From contig CAZVFH010000019.1 of the NCBI GenBank assembly GCA_964626415.1, positions 1 through 16,710 on the forward strand: 16,710 bases of DNA, given 5' to 3'. Origin of the DNA: CAZVFH01 sp964626415 (GTDB lineage Bacteria; Patescibacteriota; UBA1384; XYA2-FULL-43-10; CAINNR01). A model generated the notes under the pieces. The model made no database searches, had not been told where the DNA came from, and worked only from the letters and a program-made list of their open reading frames with translations. Position 1 is the first letter of the stretch; every line of letters starts with the position of its first letter. Made by a program: the position numbers and the translations under genes. Of the stretch, positions 12,271 to 16,710 are shown piece after piece.

Positions 12271-15069
12271 TTAGCTTCCAGTCGTGAAAGTAAAATCGCT
12301 GGAGCTTTCGATGTTTAGGTCGGCGGTTGAGACGGCGCGAAAGTGATAAGTTGTCGAAGGATTTAGTCCGGTCAAATTAATCGTATGTGAAGTTACGAGA
12401 GAACTATTTTTACTCGATGGGTAAAGATATTCGTTGTAATTTGTGTGCGAAACAGTATCATAAAAAACTTGCGAAGTTGAGGAGATTGCCGTTGTCCAAG
12501 TAATCGTTGCCGAATTTGAAGTTACTCCACTTGCGGAAGTGCCAGTTATTGACATTCCGCCGTGAATTGAAGCAAAGGAAATTTGGTCTTGCGAAGCAAC
12601 GCCATTAACATCAGTTGCAATTGCCGTTAACGAGTGGCGACCAGTTGAGAGACCGTCAAAATTGTAACTTACTGAATATGGTGATGATGAGTCGGATCCA
12701 ACACTGACTCCATCAATAAAAAATTCAATTTTTGAAACATTTGCAGAATTACTGGCCGTCGCTGACAAGGAGCCAGTTCCACTAACAGTCGCATCATTAG
12801 TTGGCGAAGTAATTGATACAGTAATTGGCGGAGCGATATTATTAACATCACACGACCCGCTTGGTGCCGGGGCATAAAGCCCGGCCGCCTGTGCCCAACC
12901 GATAACCGGATTTTCCCAATTTGGGTTTTTTGGTCTCTCTGAATGAATATTAGAAAATACTTTGGTTTCGACAAGTGCTGCCGGAGTCCCATCAGGCGCA
13001 GGAAGTCCGTTGGCTTTGCAGACATTGATTGCAATATTTACATCATCTTTATCTTTTGGAACTTGCCATTTTGCAAAAATATCGGTTGTTGTTACTTTAG
13101 AATAGGCAGTTGGCAGTTTATTGGAATATCGCTCAACTGTAATAGTTGACATTCCTTCAGGTGCAACGAATTGTTCAACCGGTTTATCTTTATTGAAATT
13201 TACCATAAATTCATGAAAAATTGGCGCAGCAACAACAACGCCATCGGCGCCTCTGGACATTGCTTTGTTATTATTGTTTCCAACCCAAATACCGACAGAA
13301 ATCGATGGGGTGTAGCCGACAGTCCAGGCATCGCGGAAATCAGAAGTTGTTCCAGTTTTTGCCCCAACTGGACGATCGGAAAATGCTAGCGGAGATCTGG
13401 TCCCAAAAACCATGCCGCGTGCGGCGTTGTCAGACATAATATTTTGCATCTCAAAGGCAAGTTGCGGATCGAGCGCTTGGGTGCCTTTATCATCTTCTTG
13501 CTTATATTCGTAGATGGTTTTTCCTGCTTTGTCAGTAACTTTCAAAATCGGGTGAATATCATGGTGATTACCATTGTTTGCAAAAACAGCAAAACCGTTT
13601 GTGTGTTCAAGCAAGGAAATCTCCCCAACACCAAGACCGAGCGAGTCACCGTAGCGATCTCGGTCAGTAAGTGAGGTAATTCCCATATCAGATGCGGTGG
13701 TTAAAATGTTATCAATTCCAACAAGATCAGTAGTTTTTACCGCTGGAATATTTAATGAATTTGACAACGCTTGTCTAACAGTAACCGGACCGTGAGTGTT
13801 ATTATCATAATTATGGGGGACGTAGCCGCCACCAAAATCGGTTGTCAGGTCGAATAATATTCTGCTTGGCGAAAAATCATCTCTTTTTAGGGCGGTGGCA
13901 TAAACATAAGGTTTAAAAGATGATCCTGGCTGGCGAAGGGAGGTAGAGACATTGACATTGCCGTCGATTGTTGTGTCAAAAAAATCCTTTGAGCCAACCA
14001 TCGCCAAGACCTGTCCGTTTTTCGGATCAATCGCGGTGAGCGCGCCATTGGATCCACCATATTTCCCGACTTTTGCCATCCCATTATTCACCGCCGTTTC
14101 AGCTGTTTTTTGTAAATTATAATCCAGTGAAGTGGTAATTGAAAGCCCCTCTTTCTCAACTCGTTGCTCGCCAAATTCAGCTGATGCTTGTTCCAAAATA
14201 TACATCGAAAAATGAGGCGCAAGCATTGCTTGTCGGCGTGGTTTCACCGAAACACCGACGGTTGTCGTATCCTCTTTTTTCGCTTCTTCGGCTTGTTCCT
14301 TGGTGATATATTTCATTTTGACCATCTGATCAAGAACATAATTTCGGCGATATATTAATCGATCAGTGTGTGTTCCGTATGGGGAATAAAAAGTTGGTGC
14401 TTGGGGAATGGCCGCCAAAGTTGCTGCTTGCGCCAAGCTTATATCTTTGGCTGATTTTCCATAATATAATTGCGACGCGGCTTCAACTCCCGCAGTTTGT
14501 CCGCCGTAAGGAATTTCATTTAAATACATCGTTAAAATTTGATCTTTTGAGTACATAAACTCAAGTTCAATTGCTAAAATTACCTCTTTAATTTTTCTGG
14601 CAATTGTTTGTTTTGAGTAAAGCAAAGCGTTTTTAACATATTGTTGAGTTATTGTTGATCCGCCTTGAACTCCAGAACCGATATGAAAAATGTCGCGAAA
14701 TGCCGCTCTGGCGACGCCGCGAAAATTTATTCCGTAGTTACTATAAAATTGTTGATCCTCGACTGCAACTGTTGCTTGCTTGACAAGTGGCGACATTTGG
14801 TCAGAAGTCACGAGTGTTCGTTTGAGTTCGCCGGTTTCATAAAGAAGTGTACCATTTCGATCAAAGATTTTAGTTGATTGGCTCGGGCGCATTTTGGCGA
14901 TTTTTGCCGGCGTTGGTAAATCCTTGGCAAACCAAGCAAAAGTTGCTGAAGCAAAAAGAGTAAAAAACAATAATGAATACAAAAAAACCTTCAGAAGTTT
15001 TTTTCTGTTAAATTTATGTTTGCGGATTTTCGGCATCAAATTCAGTGGATTCTTGATTCCAAATTTCAT
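12271..15069 (-). CDS. Class A penicillin-binding protein with C-terminal Ig-like and FN3-like domains
   Basis: Bifunctional peptidoglycan synthase (glycosyltransferase plus transpeptidase), membrane-anchored and acting outside the cell. Residues in the 932-aa product: basic cytoplasmic tail, transmembrane helix about 26-48, GT51 domain with EDQQFYSNYG (104-113, catalytic Glu104), GGSTITQQYVKN (136-147), RKIKE (158-162) and a KDQILTMYLNE segment from 175. The transpeptidase domain has SSFK (383-386), SLN (438-440) and KTGT (571-574). After a linker with Cys684 and Cys740 come an Ig-like domain (about 750-834) and an FN3-like domain (about 838-930). The His usual in EDxxFxxHxG is Asn111. The ATG at 15069 is preferred to 15099, which lies inside a repeat, but 15090 is possible; none has a good Shine-Dalgarno. 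Confidence 0.93.
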   Translation of the reverse strand: MKFGIKNPLNLMPKIRKHKFNRKKLLKVFLYSLLFFTLFASATFAWFAKDLPTPAKIAKMRPSQSTKIFDRNGTLLYETGELKRTLVTSDQMSPLVKQATVAVEDQQFYSNYGINFRGVARAAFRDIFHIGSGVQGGSTITQQYVKNALLYSKQTIARKIKEVILAIELEFMYSKDQILTMYLNEIPYGGQTAGVEAASQLYYGKSAKDISLAQAATLAAIPQAPTFYSPYGTHTDRLIYRRNYVLDQMVKMKYITKEQAEEAKKEDTTTVGVSVKPRRQAMLAPHFSMYILEQASAEFGEQRVEKEGLSITTSLDYNLQKTAETAVNNGMAKVGKYGGSNGALTAIDPKNGQVLAMVGSKDFFDTTIDGNVNVSTSLRQPGSSFKPYVYATALKRDDFSPSRILFDLTTDFGGGYVPHNYDNNTHGPVTVRQALSNSLNIPAVKTTDLVGIDNILTTASDMGITSLTDRDRYGDSLGLGVGEISLLEHTNGFAVFANNGNHHDIHPILKVTDKAGKTIYEYKQEDDKGTQALDPQLAFEMQNIMSDNAARGMVFGTRSPLAFSDRPVGAKTGTTSDFRDAWTVGYTPSISVGIWVGNNNNKAMSRGADGVVVAAPIFHEFMVNFNKDKPVEQFVAPEGMSTITVERYSNKLPTAYSKVTTTDIFAKWQVPKDKDDVNIAINVCKANGLPAPDGTPAALVETKVFSNIHSERPKNPNWENPVIGWAQAAGLYAPAPSGSCDVNNIAPPITVSITSPTNDATVSGTGSLSATASNSANVSKIEFFIDGVSVGSDSSSPYSVSYNFDGLSTGRHSLTAIATDVNGVASQDQISFASIHGGMSITGTSASGVTSNSATITWTTAISSTSQVFYDTVSHTNYNEYLYPSSKNSSLVTSHTINLTGLNPSTTYHFRAVSTADLNIESSSDFTFTTGS

Positions 15070-15094
15070 TCTGTTTTTCCAGTACTGCATAGCC

Positions 15095-15162
15095 GTCATG
15101 CTGAACTTGATTCAGCATCTCAGTAATCGATTGCTGAGATCCCGAAATGAATTCGGGATGAC
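15095..15162. repeat. 68-bp triple-hairpin dispersed repeat in the PBP leader
   Basis: GTCAT and ATGAC bound three adjacent inverted repeats: ATGCTGAA / TTCAGCAT (15098-15118), the near-perfect palindrome ATCTCAG...CTGAGAT (15117-15140, centred on AATCGATT), and ATCCCGAA / TTCGGGAT (15139-15159). The GTCATGCTGAACTTG type is recalled as a repeat found in many bacterial genomes. It lies between the promoter and the start of the penicillin-binding protein gene. Confidence 0.8.
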
Positions 15163-15194
15163 AGACAGATTTGATAATAATGTTTTATATTTAC

Positions 15195-15223
15195 ATTATA
15201 GTAATAATTAAGTAAGATGTAAA
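15195..15223 (-). promoter_or_regulatory. Strong sigma70-type promoter for the PBP gene
   Basis: On the minus strand TTTACA (15218-15223) and a perfect TATAAT (15195-15200) are separated by exactly 17 bases. The predicted start near 15188 gives a leader of about 90-120 bases that contains the triple-hairpin repeat. Confidence 0.75.
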
Positions 15224-15278
15224 TGCGGCGTCAAGTCGAAAGTTTGTCAAGTTATAAAGTTTATCAAGTGGTTTGAGC

Positions 15279-15303
15279 AAAAAACATCCGCGGGAAGCGG
15301 ATG
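15279..15303 (-). terminator. Intrinsic terminator of the small membrane protein gene
   Basis: On the minus strand CATCCGC, loop TTCCC, GCGGATG, then TTTTTT. The hairpin starts five bases after the stop codon of the 100-aa gene, and the arrangement is textbook. It insulates that gene from the promoter of the penicillin-binding protein gene downstream. Confidence 0.9.
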
Positions 15304-15308
15304 GAATG

Positions 15309-15611
15309 TTACTGGATTCGTTTGTATTTTCTGTCAGCGATGACAACATTTTTGTCAACAATTACCAGTCGAATATCGTTTTTTTCCAGCCAAATCTGCC
15401 AGTGTCCATTCGCTGAAACAGGATCGTCAGTAATCGGTCGGAGATTGAGATCAGATTTCATCTTATCGAAAATAATTCCGTGATAATTGGGTCTAGGGTT
15501 AGCATTTTGTACATCAACATAAAATTTGTATCCAATTAAAGTCGCAATACAAGACGCAATTAGTATTGCTATCAATGCCGCTAATCTGGACGTGTTTTGG
15601 TTGTAGTCCAT
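15309..15611 (-). CDS. Small single-pass membrane protein, unknown
   Basis: A 100-aa protein that I do not recognise. The N-terminus MDYNQNTSR is followed by one transmembrane helix at about 9-30 (LAALIAILIASCIATLIGY), then about 70 mostly polar residues with NPRPNYHGIIF and GHWQIWLEKNDIRLVIVDKNVVIADRKYKRIQ, the latter with beta-strand character. The orientation suggests a small extracytoplasmic domain on a membrane anchor. The ATG at 15611 is chosen because GGAGGT (15619-15624) lies seven bases upstream. A longer frame to 15659 would start inside the promoter. It has its own promoter and terminator, so it is a monocistronic unit between argS and the penicillin-binding protein gene. A role at the envelope is only a guess. 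Confidence 0.85.
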   Translation of the reverse strand: MDYNQNTSRLAALIAILIASCIATLIGYKFYVDVQNANPRPNYHGIIFDKMKSDLNLRPITDDPVSANGHWQIWLEKNDIRLVIVDKNVVIADRKYKRIQ

Positions 15612-15630
15612 TTTACTGACCTCCACTTTT

Positions 15631-15659
15631 ATATTATCAAAACAATAACAATATGTCAA
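15631..15659 (-). promoter_or_regulatory. Near-consensus promoter of the small membrane protein, overlapping the argS start
   Basis: On the minus strand a perfect TTGACA (15654-15659), a 17-base spacer, and TAATAT (15631-15636) preceded by TGA, an extended -10. It sits seven bases upstream of the GGAGGT ribosome site. The -35 hexamer lies within the first codons of divergent argS. Confidence 0.8.
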
Positions 15660-16710
15660 TAAATATCAGAGAAAAATTAGTCGAAGCTGTTAAAAAATCC
15701 GGATTTGAAATTCCGGCGGAGTTTGATTTATTGCAACCGGAAAATGAAAAATTTGGTGATTTTTCAACTAATGTTGCAATGTTGATATCTGCAAAAGAAA
15801 ATAAATCGGCAAAAGAAATTGCGGAAAAAATCGTTAAAAATATTTCAGCAAAAGAGATTGAGAAAGTTGAAGTTGCCGGCACCGGATTTATCAATTTTTA
15901 TCTTTCAAAAAAACATTATCTTTCTGGACTCTCAGAAATTTTATCGGCTGGTGTTGATTTTGGAAAGTCAAATATAGGGAAAGACAAAAAAGCGATCGTT
16001 GAATTTATCTCAGCAAATCCCACTGGTCCGCTTCATATCGGCAACGCCCGCGGTGGTCCGATCGGCGATGTTATCGCCAATGTTCTTTCTTGGCAAGGTT
16101 TTCAAGTCGAAAAAGAGTTTTATGTCAATGACAGTGGTAATCAGATAAACCATTTTGGCGAGACGCTTCTTTGGTGGTATTTGAAGAAAAAAGAGGGGAA
16201 TCTGCCTTTTCCGGAAAACGGTTATTCCGGAGATTTTTGTAAAAATTCATCGGAGGAAATTCAAAAAGAGCAAAAGACCGAAATTATAAAATTATCAGAT
16301 GGAAAACTGACAGAATTTTTTGTTCGTTTTGGACTAGAAAAAACAATTAGAAAAATCAAAGAAGATATTGAACTTCTTGGAATTAATTTTGATCGTTTTG
16401 TCTACGAAAGTGATTTTCTCTCTTCTGGAAAGAGTTTGGAAATTGTCGAATCGTTAAAAAAAGGGGATCACACGGCGCAAAGAGAAGGAGCGCTTTGGTT
16501 TATCGCCGACGAACTTGATCCAAACGATCGCGAGAGTGTTCTCTTGCGCTCTGACAATGATAAAACGCCAACTTATTTCGCTAACGATATTGCCTACCAC
16601 AAGGATAAATTTGATCGTGGTGCCGATCTTTTAGTTGATATTTGGGGAGCGAATCACCACGGTCATATAACCCGTATGAAATCGGCGCTTTCGGCACTTG
16701 GATTTAATGC
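15653..16710 (+). CDS. argS: Arginyl-tRNA synthetase (3'-truncated by window)
   Basis: Class I aminoacyl-tRNA synthetase charging tRNA-Arg. The visible 352 residues hold an N-terminal Add-1-like domain (ending near 100 with KVEVAGTGFINFYL), the HIGH-type motif PTGPLHIGNARGGPIGD with HIGN at 128-131, EFYVNDSGNQINHFG, and WGANHHGHITRMKSAL near the cut end. These are characteristic of ArgS. The anticodon-binding domain and the KMSKS-type region lie beyond the window. The ATG at 15653 has no Shine-Dalgarno and sits about 40 bases from the start of the divergent small gene, so its leader must be very short. A TATTAT at 15632-15637 could be its -10. Confidence 0.95.
   Translation, partial: MSINIREKLVEAVKKSGFEIPAEFDLLQPENEKFGDFSTNVAMLISAKENKSAKEIAEKIVKNISAKEIEKVEVAGTGFINFYLSKKHYLSGLSEILSAGVDFGKSNIGKDKKAIVEFISANPTGPLHIGNARGGPIGDVIANVLSWQGFQVEKEFYVNDSGNQINHFGETLLWWYLKKKEGNLPFPENGYSGDFCKNSSEEIQKEQKTEIIKLSDGKLTEFFVRFGLEKTIRKIKEDIELLGINFDRFVYESDFLSSGKSLEIVESLKKGDHTAQREGALWFIADELDPNDRESVLLRSDNDKTPTYFANDIAYHKDKFDRGADLLVDIWGANHHGHITRMKSALSALGFN

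Noticed and set aside
12669..13034. 121-aa minus-strand frame within the PBP gene
   Set aside because: It is an alternative frame of the Ig-like coding region on the same strand; the main frame shows clear domain structure.

Overview
The window looks like a small-genome, low-GC bacterium of the Candidate Phyla Radiation (Patescibacteria, Parcubacteria-like). The reasons are the AT-rich sequence, sparse Shine-Dalgarno sites, division proteins with diverged motifs, a class A PBP carrying Ig-like and FN3-like domains, and above all the many short GC-rich palindromes and AT-rich MITE-like repeats. Some of these repeats lie in frame inside a gene. The phylum is an inference from style. UGA behaves as a normal stop, since long reading frames contain no internal TGA and ftsW and the gene before murG end in TGA. 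This argues against the UGA-glycine code of Gracilibacteria and Absconditabacteria.

Layout. (1) 1-45, minus: the first 15 codons of a membrane or secreted protein leaving the window. (2) 221-8394, plus: a division and cell-wall (dcw) cluster, murD - ftsW - unknown 288-aa gene - murG - murC - murB - ftsQ. MurC, MurB and MurD act in the cytoplasm on UDP-MurNAc-peptide synthesis. MurG makes lipid II, FtsW polymerises it at the septum, and FtsQ scaffolds the divisome. The unknown gene overlaps murG by ATGA, so it is probably translationally coupled to it. (3) 8484-11454, plus: recJ and radA, overlapping by 11 bases, a recombination and repair pair sitting where ftsA and ftsZ would be expected. 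(4) 11692-12144, plus: an unknown 150-aa protein with a strong ribosome binding site and an ACT trinucleotide repeat in its apparent promoter. (5) 12271-15069, minus: a class A penicillin-binding protein, convergent with (4) and separated from it by a bidirectional terminator. (6) 15309-15611, minus: a small single-pass membrane protein with its own near-consensus promoter and terminator. (7) 15653-16710, plus: argS, cut by the right edge.

No stretch above 300 bases lacks a gene. The larger gaps (1721-1884, 5057-5186, 7406-7584, 8395-8483, 11455-11691, 15070-15308) are filled mostly with repeats, hairpins and promoter or terminator signals. No tRNA, rRNA, CRISPR array or transposase was seen.

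The most notable points are the repeat elements inserted in frame in murD (one has a near-identical intergenic copy just downstream), the unknown gene coupled to murG with an HGT motif resembling ADP-ribosyltransferases, the ACT repeat that could tune promoter spacing, a Cys in place of the usual catalytic Ser in MurB, and the argS start codon lying inside the -35 box of the divergent gene.
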